Assembly: GCA_963678705.1 (NCBI GenBank) | Contig: OY783217.1 | Location: 8,742,001-8,806,000, forward strand | DNA: 64,000 nucleotides | Source of the DNA: Panorpa germanica | Taxonomy: Eukaryota > Arthropoda > Insecta > Mecoptera > Panorpidae | Direction: 5' to 3' | Part shown: piece by piece, positions 36,655 to 47,780 of the stretch | Layout of the letters: the number at the start of each line of letters is the position of its first letter | Numbering within the stretch: the stretch's first letter is position 1 | Notes under the pieces: generated by a model | The model's database searches: none | Seen by the model: the letters and a program-made list of their open reading frames with translations, nothing else | Told to the model about the DNA's origin: nothing | Translations under genes and position numbers: made by a program

Positions 36655-37677
36655 GTTCACGTTATTTACTTATCACTGATTAATATTTATTTTGATGTGA
36701 ACACAATCAAGGTTAAAATCGAACTGACCATTTGACGTTGAAAATAAACAAAAATAACCTTTTATTTTGGAGCTTGCGTAATCACCGGCATAAATCTAAT
36801 CTAAATATGATAACACATGTCACGCATTGTCTACACTGTAAAAAAATAGGTAAAAGAAATGCTTTTGACTTTTTATTTATGCGCTGCACTGCGAAAATGA
36901 AGCCCATGAATCAATTACGTAAATTTACATGAATTCTGCTGATTGCTGATTAAAAGTCGCACTAAAATTATTATTTATTATTATTTTTATTAATTATTTT
37001 TATTATTAATATTATTGCCCTATTCTTTTTCGCAGTGCAGCCTTAGCCTAATAAAGAACCCTCATAACATTTGATATTTCCTGTATATTCTTATGCAGCT
37101 GTTATGTGCTTCATAATGTGAAAATAATATCCTGCATATATAATGTATATACATGAAATGATAATGCATATACGTAGGATGTGCAATATACATGAATGTA
37201 CATATATACCTTGAATTAGTGTGTGTATAACCAAATGTTTTCTGAGAAGCGTCTAAAGCATTTCTTCGACTAATTTTTTTACAGTGTGGTTTAAAAGAAA
37301 GATTGTCATCTAACACATATGCTATGTGTTGAAGCACATATTCTTAAGGTTTTGATTTAATGATTAGTTGTGTAATAGAGATACAGATAACATAATTGCC
37401 TAATATTTTACAATATGGAACTTTGTAACTTTATTGCGTAACGAATAGTATCGTTCTAAAATATCATTCCCACCTAATCTTTTAGATTTATATTTTAGTT
37501 AATATAATAAAAAATATTGGAATAAGCGTAATCGTTTCTTGCTTTTGTGTGAGTGGTACGTCCATGGAAGCAGTTGCACTTTCGTCTGGCCTACTGTTGA
37601 CAGAAATTGTGACTAGATACAATTGATTTCGGTGGAATGCTATTGTGACTAGATACCATTAATAAGGACCAAAAATT
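36655..37677. other. Intergenic with an inverted-repeat segment
   Basis: No supportable gene. About 36822-36860 (ACACTGTAAAAAAATAGG and onward) is inverted near 37250-37290. CTGCACTGCGAAAA near 36890 is inverted near 37028-37041. ATT-rich simple sequence lies at about 36966-37015. This may be a decayed foldback element. Confidence 0.45.
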
Positions 37678-37749
37678 AGGTTCCACCGAGATTTGAACTC
37701 GGATCGCTGGATTCAAAGTCCAGAGTGCTAACCGTTACACCATGGAACC
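37678..37749 (-). tRNA. tRNA-Gln (anticodon TTG), copy 2
   Basis: 72-nt cloverleaf on the minus strand, identical by eye to copy 1 (D-loop variant TGTAACGGTTAG). On the downstream side the complement of 37671-37676 gives a short T run, a weak Pol III terminator. Confidence 0.96.
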
Positions 37750-37964
37750 TCTTTAATTATTAATTAAAGCAATTAGCATTTATAGCATTTTAATTATCCA
37801 TATACATATATTATGCAATTTATTTGATAACTAAAAATGCAAAATATCCACAAAATCTACATAAACTTTGTGGAATTAATTTAGAAATATCGATAATAAT
37901 ATAACACCAATCATAGTTATTCTATGAAAGCATGACAATCGTAATTGTGTAACTGGTGTTTAAT

Positions 37965-38489
37965 TCTTAACCCGGTCAAAGTAAACATTTCAATTAGCTA
38001 TAATTCGCATAGGGCTGAAAGTTGGTAGAGACCTTGGGGACATTATTACAAATAAAATACTAAAAGTCCTCACCGATCGCACATCTGCATAAAAAGTTAT
38101 TCAAGGTTAAAGGTAAACAAAAATGGTTATTCCAAGTTTTACTGTAAACGGTAAGTTTTACCATAAAAATAGATAGCGAACATATTATTGTTTTCGGTGA
38201 TTTAGAATCGCAATATCTCAGGAATGGTGATTCTTAGAAAAAAAAGTATAAGAACAATTTTTGTAGATAATTTTATGATCTACAACTTTTGTCTAATCTA
38301 TTTTTATGACAAAACTTACCGTTTACCGTAAAAACCATTTTTATTGACTTTTGAACTTGAATAACTTTTTATGCAGATGTGCGATCGGTGAGGACTTTTA
38401 GTATTTTATTTATAATAATGTCCCCATACCAACTTTCAGCTCTATGCAAATTATAGCTAATTGAAATGTTTATTTTGACCGGGTTATCT
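37965..38489. repeat. 519-bp foldback element (long inverted repeats) with 3-bp TSD
   Basis: 37968-38486 starts TAACCCGGTCAAA and ends with its inverted complement. The arms are each roughly 200 bp and match closely, for example CTCACCGATCGCACATCTGC in the left arm and its complement in the right arm. The spacer is about 100-150 bp. TCT flanks both sides (37965-37967 and 38487-38489), a possible 3-bp target duplication. It has no coding capacity. Confidence 0.75.
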
Positions 38490-39423
38490 GGGTATTATAG
38501 TTTTTACGACTCATACGACCCGCATGCTTCGAGAATACATTTTCTTTATAAATAAATGAATAAATACATAATAAATTAGTAAATCGTCCGAAAATTCATA
38601 TTACTGGTATCAAACGCATTGGATTTATTGATAAAATGTGAAAGAGAAGGGAAACGAGAGGAAAGATGTATGCAGCGATCGCCAGCACTCAATAATAAAG
38701 ATCAAAAGTGAAAAAAATTGAATAAGGTACAAGTATATTAGTAGTAAATGTGTAAGTAGAAAACCAGCTAAAATATCATTTAGTATGTACGCAACACGAC
38801 TAAAAAAAAAACTGATTTATTATACATCTTAACTGATCTTAACCGTAATTAAAATGTAAACAAAAGAATTATAGCATAGTAAACTACCTCTACACATGCG
38901 CATGGACTCGCAATACAGCAAGCACACGTTTCTTTAAAATTAGGTAAACTCGGCCTCGCTTCGCTGCGGCTCAGTCGGATATATTATGAATGAGAAAGTA
39001 AATAAAAAAACATACACAAGAACACACACGACGATCAATTAGAACGAAAGAAATGAATTTTTAAACACGTATTTGAATGCAGCGTTGTCTCAAGATTTCA
39101 AGTCTATCAACCGACTACTTTTCGACTTTTGCGAGCACAAACGTACGCAGGCTTCATTTTTATATATAAAGAAGAAGACCACAGCAAAGTCGAGGGTTTT
39201 CACCATTTTTCGCTACACAAATATATAAGACAAAATCTCGGTATCATACAAGACATCAACTAAGAATATCGACAATTTCGAAGTATTAAAAAATAGACTA
39301 AAAAAATTATAAACATTTTGTAAATAATTTATGCCCAGTTTAATGTTTTTGATTTCAAAATTTTGTATTCAATTAATTTAAAATTCAAATAAATGTAAAT
39401 TATAATTATAAGATATATTAATT
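38490..39423. other. Intergenic, no gene recognised
   Basis: AT-rich DNA up to the EcKL-13 3' UTR. No element ends, tRNA or convincing ORF were seen. Confidence 0.4.
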
Positions 39424-40770
39424 TTACAAATAACCAAGATCTACAGCATCTTTGAAACAATCAGTTAATCTAGTGGTCCATATTTTAAGCGTTTTGTCAT
39501 TGTCAGTAGAACCCGAAGAGTTTCCAATCATGTCGTCCAATCCTGTTGTATCTTCACTCCTTGTTACCACCATTGGAACGGCCATTATTGCTATTGCGAT
39601 TCCAAATTTACCAAACTTCTTCAACTGATTTTGAAATTCAGAGTATGGAAATAACCTTTCAGGGTCACTTCCAAGTTGTTTGAGATAATTGCTGAAAGAT
39701 TCATAATAGATCTCAAGGAGTGTTTGGTAGTGTTCATCTCTGAAGGATTTTTCGGTTCCACCAAATATGTAATAGACGATGTCCAACACTGGAGAAGCAT
39801 AGCGAGAAATTTGCCAATCCAGGAGACAAACTTCTGTTGGAACTTCGTTCTGTAAATTAAAGTAATTTCTTAACACCGAGATTGATCTGATTGAAAAATC
39901 ATGAACTCATCTATGAAAGGAATTAACTGTTCTTTTATTAATCTTCAGAAAAATAATACTCACTTCATACTTAAACATCATATTGTTGTTCCAGCAATCT
40001 CCATGATTTATAACAGCGTAGGGCTCCGCTAATTCTCCTCTGCAGCAATCTTTAAGAATTCTAAAATAATTCGTATGCAAATTTTCCCATTTTTCCTGAT
40101 AAATTCCTTCAAACTTTAATTTATCCACTGCACTAATTAAAAAATTATTTAGAAATTTTATCACAGGAGGTTTCATTTCTTCTTTCATAAGTACTTCAAA
40201 TAATTCTTCAGAAAACTTTTTCAATAACTCCGGTTTTTGTTCTCGCATCGCAAAACTATAAGAATGGAATTTTCCAAGAGCTTGCATCACTAATTTAGTA
40301 TGGTTGAAGTCTAATTTCTTCATTCGATCAAACATCGTAAAGTTTCTCTTAGTAATATCTTCCAGTATTAAAAATTCTTCTTGGTTTGTCGAACCTGTTA
40401 CTACACATTCAGCGTGTGCTTTAAAATCATCTTCTATAGGCTTATCAGCTTCAAATTTCTTCATTTCTACTAAAATATCTTCATAAACCTTGATTTCTCG
40501 TATGAAAAAGTCATTCATACCCATTTGCTTCTGTGATTCTGATGATCCAGCCGGTATTTTACAAAACCAATCTAAGTTTGCTTCCTCGCCGTCTTCTTTG
40601 AACCCTTTAACGGTTATTTTATAAACAATCCCTCCATAATTATCACCTTTCTTAGCCCCTGCTGACAGTTCAACGTCATATTTCACAAGACCTTTCCCTT
40701 TAATCGCTTCGTCCAACTTCTTCTTAATGCTTTCATGTGGCAACTCTAATTTTACTTTATCAGACGCCAT
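39424..40770 (-). CDS. EcKL-13, ecdysteroid kinase-like protein, 410 aa
   Basis: Complete and compact: exon 1 39964-40770 (269 codons), intron 39850-39963 (114 bp), exon 2 39424-39849. Landmarks: GDNYGGIVY, K71 in WFCK (shared with EcKL-11/-12), INHGDCWNNN (H256/D258), LLDWQ (D280), VDLGYL end. Exon 2 begins NEVPTEV, replacing the Gly of the otherwise invariant NGxP turn. It reads MREQKPE where relatives have the near-universal MRDQKPE. Upstream, the subgroup initiator context has changed from TCAGTTCG to CTAGTTCG near 40871-40875, so the promoter may be weaker. It is the last clear member of the second subgroup. Confidence 0.92.
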
Positions 40771-42389
40771 GTTTAATTATCACGGACTAATATTGGTTTT
40801 TATTTACTTATTCAACAAAAAACTGTATACGTACTCGTAAAGGTGTCAACGCTCTCGCAGCGTATAACGAACTAGCTATAATTTTGGTGAATAACAAACA
40901 ACAACATAACCTTGCGATTGTGATGTACAGTCATGCGTAAACATCAATACTTCAATATCAAGTTTAATCAACTTGAGATATGAATAGATGGTAAATGGTG
41001 TAATACTGTTACCGACACAATATTGCGCAATATTTAAGCGCATGGGCGTCGGCAGAATTACTTTCAGAGAGGTGTATCTTTCACGGACCCCACTCCCGGA
41101 GCCCATGTTTAAACAGATTGTGTAATATGTCAGAAATAATTAGAATTTACTAATTACAAATCATAATCCGAACATAATATTGGTACAATAGTATTTAGTA
41201 ACAAGATGTAGCTCAATCAACAATTATATCACGAATGTCGCCTACAGTGGCTTGTACCAAACGCAAAAGGTCGCACCTTTTCCAAGGTTCAGATTACGTC
41301 ACTTGGTCTCCAATGCAGAGCTCCATACGCATTCCAGAGTTGTTTATGTTAAGATAACACTGAAGTCAGAGTAGCAGCAGGGTTGTACAGGGAATCTTAG
41401 AGCGCAGTATCGCTAATAAATAAATAAATTAAAAGGTATATATTTTTTTATAAATTTTTATTTTATTAATTATGAAAATTTTCACGTTATTTACCTATTG
41501 ATATTTTTATAAAATAAGCTTTTTTTATTTAAAATGTATAAAATAATTAATGGAGCTATTTATATTTGGCGCCAGACTCCTATATTTTTGTTGTTTTGTT
41601 GTTGTGAAAATAAGTTGGATTATGTAATCTCAGTAATCTCTTATAAAACTTATAACTTATAAGGCACATGATTCCATAAGAACTGTCAACAAATAAGATA
41701 CCGTGTCAGGACTCAACATTGGAAGTACTCGTAATTCGAAATAAAAATTAATAAATATTTTAAAATGTTGCATATTTTTGAAGAGAGTGTCCTACGATTC
41801 ATTTTATTAACAAAAGCATACTTTATATAGATTAATTACCGTTCTAATTGCAAAAAGGTAAGGTTCCACCGAGATTTGAACTCGGATCGCTGGATTCAAA
41901 GTCCAGAGTGCTAACCATTACACCATGGAACCTCTATAAGAGATTAATTGATAACATTTGCGCGGTTATTAAGATCTGAATTGATGCTGACACACTATTC
42001 TTGGCAACCTGACAGACGTGCAATGTTAAGAAAGGTACCGCTTCTATTTGTAGAACGATCCTAACGCACTGATGTACGAGAGAGGCGATATACACCTCGG
42101 GTATAACTCATCATGGGCCGGTTGCTGTACTCATAGTTACTGCTATAGTTAATCAACTTGAACAGTTAGGCCCTCCGCACATGGTGCGACTGGTTGCAAA
42201 CCTTAGCCCCGAATCTGCCCAAACCGAATGAGAATGGAACTGTGTTGTTAGTGAGAGAACGAACGTGTATACGAGTAAGATAAAACACACGGTGTACAAT
42301 TATAACTGATAGAGAATCGATTGACCGTTGCGAACTCGTTACAAGGGGAATAATGAAAGAGAATGAAAGGCAAATATATTTGTTCTGTA
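40771..42389. other. Intergenic with a tRNA and a hAT-MITE scrap
   Basis: No protein gene. About 41325-41412 (GCATTCCAGAGTTGTTTATG and following) resembles the interior of the hAT MITEs at 42398-42994 and 44881-45408. It is probably an old fragment. A tRNA-Gln lies at 41861-41932. Confidence 0.5.
41861..41932 (-). tRNA. tRNA-Gln (anticodon TTG), copy 3
   Basis: 72-nt cloverleaf on the minus strand. The D loop reads TGTAATGGTTAG, one base different from copies 1 and 2. The complement of 41852-41856 supplies a TTTTT terminator. Confidence 0.96.
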
Positions 42390-43002
42390 GTTACACCCAC
42401 TGGCGTAGCTAGGTATGGGCGAGTCGGTGCAGTGCACCGGGGCCCCCAAGCTCAGGGGCCCTCGGACTTTTATAACTTAACGGTTTCACAGTGAAGTATA
42501 ACTAAGAGTATTAGTAAATAGTTATTCCCGACAATGCTTACAAAACTTTTATAACAAAAACATAAACAATTACAAAAATTCTAAATAGGAATGATTTTTT
42601 TTTATTGAGAGTGTATTTCGTACTCACTTCTGTATAAATTTGTCGCTGAACATGAGGGAGGGGGGAAGCATGGACCAGGCAAGGGTCGAAGTCTATTACT
42701 TAATTCTCTCAGGCAGAGGTACGCATTCTAGAGTTGTTTATGTTGAGATTAAGCTGAAACAAAAGTAGCTGCAGGATTGTACTTAGAGTCTTAGAGCGCA
42801 ATACACATACATGTAGTAAGTAGTTTTGCTGTGCCATGCAGTGCACGATAAAGAGCTGATGATAAACTAATAGCTTTGTACCTTTAAAGTATATATATAT
42901 ATTTATATCTGACTTGAAAAACCTAAACAGTTTAGTTAGGGGCCCAGATTTTTTTTTTTGCACCGGGGCCCTTGGTTACCTAGCTACGCCACTGGTTACA
43001 CC
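42390..43002. mobile_element. Non-autonomous hAT element (MITE), 597 bp, perfect 8-bp TSD
   Basis: Element 42398-42994, with TSD GTTACACC at 42390-42397 and 42995-43002. Terminal inverted repeats are CACTGGCGTAGCTAGGTA at the left and, inverted, CAGTGGCGTAGCTAGGTA at the right (17 of 18 match). Subterminal GCACCGGGGCCC is also inverted. There is no transposase ORF. Short inverted termini with an 8-bp TSD are diagnostic of hAT. Confidence 0.88.
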
Positions 43003-43127
43003 AGCTTTTTAATTATTTAATTTATATTGTCTTAATCCATATTTTTAATAAAACCACTTTTCTACAGAATTGGGAAAAAAATTAAATATGATTTTAATAT
43101 AAGTGTCCTTAATTTAATTACAATTCA

Positions 43128-43245
43128 GGTAGAAAATTGTCATGCAACGCATGCTAGCTTGTCACAAGTTAATTCTAAGGTTTGTTTTCTACTTTTCATA
43201 CATACTAGCTTACCACAAGCTAATTCTACGGTCAATTTTCTACCT
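43128..43245. repeat. Palindromic GTAGAAAATT minisatellite-like repeat (copy b)
   Basis: Best-preserved copy. It runs from GGTAGAAAATTGT to CAATTTTCTACC, so its ends are inverted, with two internal GCTTGTCACAAG / GCTTACCACAAGC half-palindromes. It lies downstream of EcKL-14. Confidence 0.65.
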
Positions 43246-43653
43246 GGGTAACATTCCCAATGTTTTAACGAATTTTGAAACGAGATATTAATAATTATAA
43301 TGTGCGTAATTAACATGCTGGAGGTTCACAAAGTATAAATTAAGCCATCGTTTTAACGTATATATCGAGAACGATTTTGCAGATTTAAAAATTTAAACTA
43401 ATACATTGCACCGAAATAAATAAAGAAAGTTTTGATTGTGTGACCAGTTAGTAATATGTTATATATAGAATGTTATATGTTATAATAATGTTATATATAG
43501 AACAGAAACAAAATATTCGAAATCAGCGCAGTCAAATTAATCAGTTTGTTTGTTTGTTTACCACCTTTTCCCACAATTTATCGCATTCAGTCTCACTTAT
43601 TAGTCTTGCGCCTAGACTTTACCTTTAGACAATCATCTCTTTAGTGTGCGCAC

Positions 43654-46230
43654 CTATAGGTAACCTAAGTCAACCATATCTTTCAAAACATCAGCTATTC
43701 TCTTATTAGCCATTTCCTTAACTTTGTCTTCAGGTCCATTAGAATCATTAGCCATTTCATCAAGATTTTGAATCTCGTCACCCGTTGTAAGGATCATTGA
43801 CACAAACAAAACCATACCCAGTCCATAGATGGTGAACTTTTTCAACTGTTCTTGGAAGGCTGAATAAGGAAACACTTTCTCCGGATCACTGCCAAGTTGT
43901 TTCAGAAAACTTGAAAACGATTTGTAATACGAGTTGATTAAAGTATTATAATGCAGATCCCTGAATGATTTGTCTGACCCGAAAAAGATGTACTTTGCGA
44001 TGTCTAGAACAGGTGAAGCGTATCGAGCTATTTGCCAGTCTAGGATACATAACTTCGTCGGTACTCCATTCTGAAATCATATTGTAAATGTTTATTAGAT
44101 TGTTATGAAATAGTTAGTAATAATTTATCGCATCGCTGATTGCTAAATAAATAATAAAGTAAATATTATAACATAACCTTAAACGGAATTATTTGTTATC
44201 AATTATTTGTATAGCGGTTCCATGGTGTAACGGTTAGCACTCTGGACTTTGAATCCAGCGATCCGAGTTCAAATCTCGGTGGAACCTTCTTTTTATCATT
44301 TTACATTAATGACCTGTACTAATTAGTGTCCTGTTTCATTCTAATCTAATGATAGTTGAGGGAGATGTTTGGGGAGAATCATTAGCTTCGTGACGTCATT
44401 TAAAACTGAACGTCAAACGTGAAAGTTAATTATTTTTTTCAAATGTGTGACCTCACCGCATATGGCAGTGACTCCGCAATGTGTGACAAGACATGACAAT
44501 ATGGAGGTAATTTATAAATGACCTCTAATAATTGTTTTAGTTTTTACAAATAACGATTACTTTACGCTCCGTTTTACGTATAACAATTGGCTAAACTCTT
44601 AGACTGCTTTCATTTTTAAACAGACTACGTGCGACGATTGTCGGTAGTGTGCATTAGAGTTGTTTCGCATTATCACACTTTATAATGAAAGTAAGCTTTT
44701 ACTTTAATGTTTATCAATACATTGTATTAAAAGAGATAAAAGAGGAAGTGAGAGAAAAAATTTATCATTTATTCGAATTCTATTATTTGCCGTGGAACAA
44801 GTCTTGACAGTTATTCAAACTTTAACCATTAATAAATGGAAATATGTATATAATTACTATGTAAAAATATAACTTTCGAGCACTGGCGTAGCTAGGTATG
44901 GGCGAGTCGGTGCAGTGCACCGGGGCCCCCAAGCTCAAGGGGCCCTCGGACTTTTATAACTTATATTTATATTTTAACGGTTTCACAGTGAAGTAATACT
45001 CTTAGTAAATAGTTATTCCCGACAATGCATACAAAACTTTTATAACAAAAACATAAACAATAACAAAAATTCTAAATAGGAATGAACTTTTTTTTTATTG
45101 AGAGTACTGTATTTCATGCTCACTTGTATACAAATTTATCGCTGAACATGAGGAAGGGGGAAGCATGGACCAGGCAAGGGTCTAAGTCTATTACGTAATT
45201 CTCTCAAGCAGAGGTACGCATTCTAGAGTTGTTTATGTTGAGATTAAGCTGAAGCAAAAGTACCTGCAGGATTGTACTTAGAGTCTTAGAACGTAATATC
45301 GCTAACAATAGTTACTATTTTAGTTATAACAACAATACTAAACAGTTTAGTTAGGGGCCCAGATTTTTTTTTTGCACCGGGGCTCTTGGTTACCTAGCTA
45401 CGCCACTGACGGTGAGTAGCTCTTACCTCATATTTAAACATAACGTTATTGTTCCACAAATCCCCATGGCTGATGCAGGCATAGGGTTCCGCTAATTCAC
45501 TCTTGCAAGTATCACGTAAAAGTTCATAAAAATTTTCATGAAATTTCTTCCATTTCTCCATGTAGATTCCTTCAAACTTTAAACTCTCTACAGCCCTTAT
45601 TACAAACGATTCCACAAATTCCCGAACTTTTCCTTCGAACGGTTCCCTAAGAAACATTTCTGGCAGTCTTTCAGCGTACTTCTTAATTCTTTCAGGATGT
45701 TGATCTTTAATAGCTAAACTAAATGCGTGAAATTTGGCGATTTCTTTCATTACTAACTCCGAATGTGCTAAATCTGGTTCTGCTAGTCTATCAAACATAA
45801 CATATCCGGTTTTGCTTAGGTCCTCCATCACCAGAAACTCTTCGAATTCCACGCTATTCGTCGCCAAACACTTTGCATAAGATGTCCATCCGTGTTCAAC
45901 ACCCTTTTCCTTTTCAAATTCAATGAAATCTTTTATTATTTCTTCATAAACTAAATTTTCTCGCACGAACGCTTCTCCGACTAGGAAATCGTATCGCAGC
46001 ATATCACTGTCTTTCGGTATTTTACAAAATAAACTAATTTCGTCTTCTTCACCAGTTTCTGTAGTTCCTTGAATTAGTATTCTGTATACTATTCCAGTAT
46101 AATTGTCCCCTTTCTCAGAACCCGGCAACACTTGTTGTTCATACTTGACAAATCTATGTCTTTTTGTTATATTTGTTACAGCTAATTTTAAACTATCACT
46201 TAACTGAATTTGTTCTGATATTAATGCCAT
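43654..46230 (-). CDS. EcKL-14, divergent ecdysteroid kinase-like protein, 406 aa
   Basis: Complete: exon 1 45427-46230 (268 codons), intron 44071-45426 (1,356 bp), exon 2 43654-44070 (138 codons plus stop). Landmarks: GDNYTGIVY near residues 41-49, K70 in LFCK, SHGDLWNNN (H255/D257), CILDWQ (D279), VDLGYL end. It clearly differs from EcKL-1 to -13: Leu replaces Cys in the catalytic loop, FGSDKSF replaces GTEKSF, and the C-terminal region is three codons shorter. The intron contains a tRNA-Gln in the opposite orientation and a hAT MITE whose end lies only 18 bp inside the splice donor; the GT donor itself is intact. About 115 bp upstream of the ATG are CACGTG and TGACGTCA sites. No frame damage is seen. 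Confidence 0.91.
44216..44287 (+). tRNA. tRNA-Gln (anticodon TTG), copy 4, inside the EcKL-14 intron
   Basis: 72-nt cloverleaf on the plus strand, antisense to the host gene. The anticodon loop is CTTTGAA and the D-loop variant TGTAACGGTTAG. A T run at 44290-44294 downstream is a suitable Pol III terminator. It is the only tRNA in the window on the plus strand. Confidence 0.96.
44881..45408. mobile_element. Second hAT MITE copy, 528 bp, in the EcKL-14 intron
   Basis: Same family, terminal repeats and interior as 42398-42994, but shorter by internal deletions. Flanking octamers CTTTCGAG and ACGGTGAG do not match, so a TSD is absent or decayed. The right end lies 18 bp from the EcKL-14 exon 1 splice junction. 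Confidence 0.82.
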
Positions 46231-46339
46231 TGCGTCACTTTTACTTAATTAAATAGTAACTTTTGTATACAAATATTAAACATGACATACTCCGTGCGTC
46301 TCCGTACTGGCAATGTGCTCCGCAGCACATAGATATTAT

Positions 46340-46370
46340 CGTAGGTCACGTGATCTAATGACGTCAGAAT
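46340..46370. promoter_or_regulatory. Paired CACGTG and TGACGTCA palindromes upstream of EcKL-14
   Basis: CACGTG (46347-46352, E-box type) and TGACGTCA (46359-46366, CRE type) are six bases apart, about 115-135 bp upstream of the EcKL-14 ATG. The same pair with identical spacing recurs at 52461-52480 in the duplicated segment. Confidence 0.45.
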
Positions 46371-47780
46371 ATATATCTTGTTATCACAGGGTGTGTAAGA
46401 GGTTTTATGTTTGATAAGTAAAATATTTTTTATTAAGATTATTCACAACTGTAAAAGTAATATCATACATACTTATTATCTCAAAATTATTTAAATTAAA
46501 TAAGTAGTTTTAATTAAATTACAAATAGTAACGTAAAATGAATTCATGCGACTGTAAAGTGCTCTAAACTAAAATCAAGACAAGGCTCAATAAAAGGCTA
46601 AACTAATAAGTTAAGAAGTTATTATAGAAATGTCTCAATTTGATTCAAATTGATATTTTATCAATTTTTTGATCTACGAAAAGGTTTATTAAAATATTTT
46701 ATTCCTATATAATAATCAGATGTTTATTTCCGTCCATTTTTTATGTAAAAACAATTGTTGTTTTCACCTGGAGTTGTTTAAAAGGATATTATGATATTCA
46801 GAAGCATCATTCTTTAAGTAAGAAAACAATAATTTAATTCCACATGATGCACAGATAGTAGTTACAATTAAGTTCCATTTTTATCTGCTGTTTTGGCCTT
46901 AAGTTTAAGTTTTTATTTTGAATTGTTGTTTAATTGGAACACACTTAAGTTTTTAAATCTGTACCTTCATCCGTACTTATTTATTTTTATTCTATAAAAT
47001 TATTTATATTTTTATCTCAATTTTATAAAGGTTAAAAATATTTAAGAAAAACATTTTTATGGTTTAAATAAAATAAGTATTATTATTAAAGGTATTAAAT
47101 CATTTCATACAATGGTATTGGAAATAGTAATCAATAGTAATTGTCTACAACGTCAAGATTTTTATGTTAATTAGGTGGCATCAATTTTGAACATCATGCG
47201 ATAGCACTTTTGAAGTGCTCAACGTTGAAACATTCAATAGTGAACGAAATACCGCATTTTGCGCTCTATTGCCGTAATTGGAAAACAATGACTAACCAAT
47301 ACTATAACTAACCAATTTTATTTAAAAGAATATAAATATATACTTTTTTCTGAATCACCCTATTCGAAAGCAAAAAGTAACAAAACAATCTGTTATGTAA
47401 ACATGTTAGTGATTACCCTTTTTTGTTTACAGTGACATGAGTATGATCTAACATCGTCTGTTCGCTGAACCTTGTGGTTATTGGGTAAATAGTGTGAATG
47501 TAACAAGAAAATCACGGCTATTAAATACAAGGTGATTCTAAAATCAGTATCTACATATATCTAGAACAAAAATATGAATTTCGTGTGTTGATAAAGCATT
47601 GCTTTTTAATGAGAAAAAATACCGTTCAAGCAAAGAATGGCTTGATAGGTGTTATTAGTACTAAAGTCAGACATTTTTTATTTTAGTCTATTCAAAATTA
47701 ATTAACTGAAAAATAAAGAAATAATTCATTTTCATACAGTATCTTTTTGCCCGTTACTTTTTGAATATATTTCGCTACAT
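46371..47780. other. Intergenic, left part of the EcKL-15/-16 duplication unit
   Basis: No gene. Much of it matches 52480-53110, for example the tract around 46383-46450 with 52495-52565. The EcKL-15 3' end lies at the right. Confidence 0.5.

Noticed and set aside
35797..36660. Upstream in-frame GTG starts of EcKL-11 and EcKL-12
   Set aside because: Eukaryotic initiation and the conserved MATDxxKLxLPHE N-terminus favour the ATG codons at 32168 and 36654.
37062..37337. 91-codon ORF with LSFKPHCKKISRR wording reminiscent of LINE reverse-transcriptase tails
   Set aside because: The similarity is short, lies in the inverted-repeat segment and is partly mirrored on the other arm; too weak to call a LINE.
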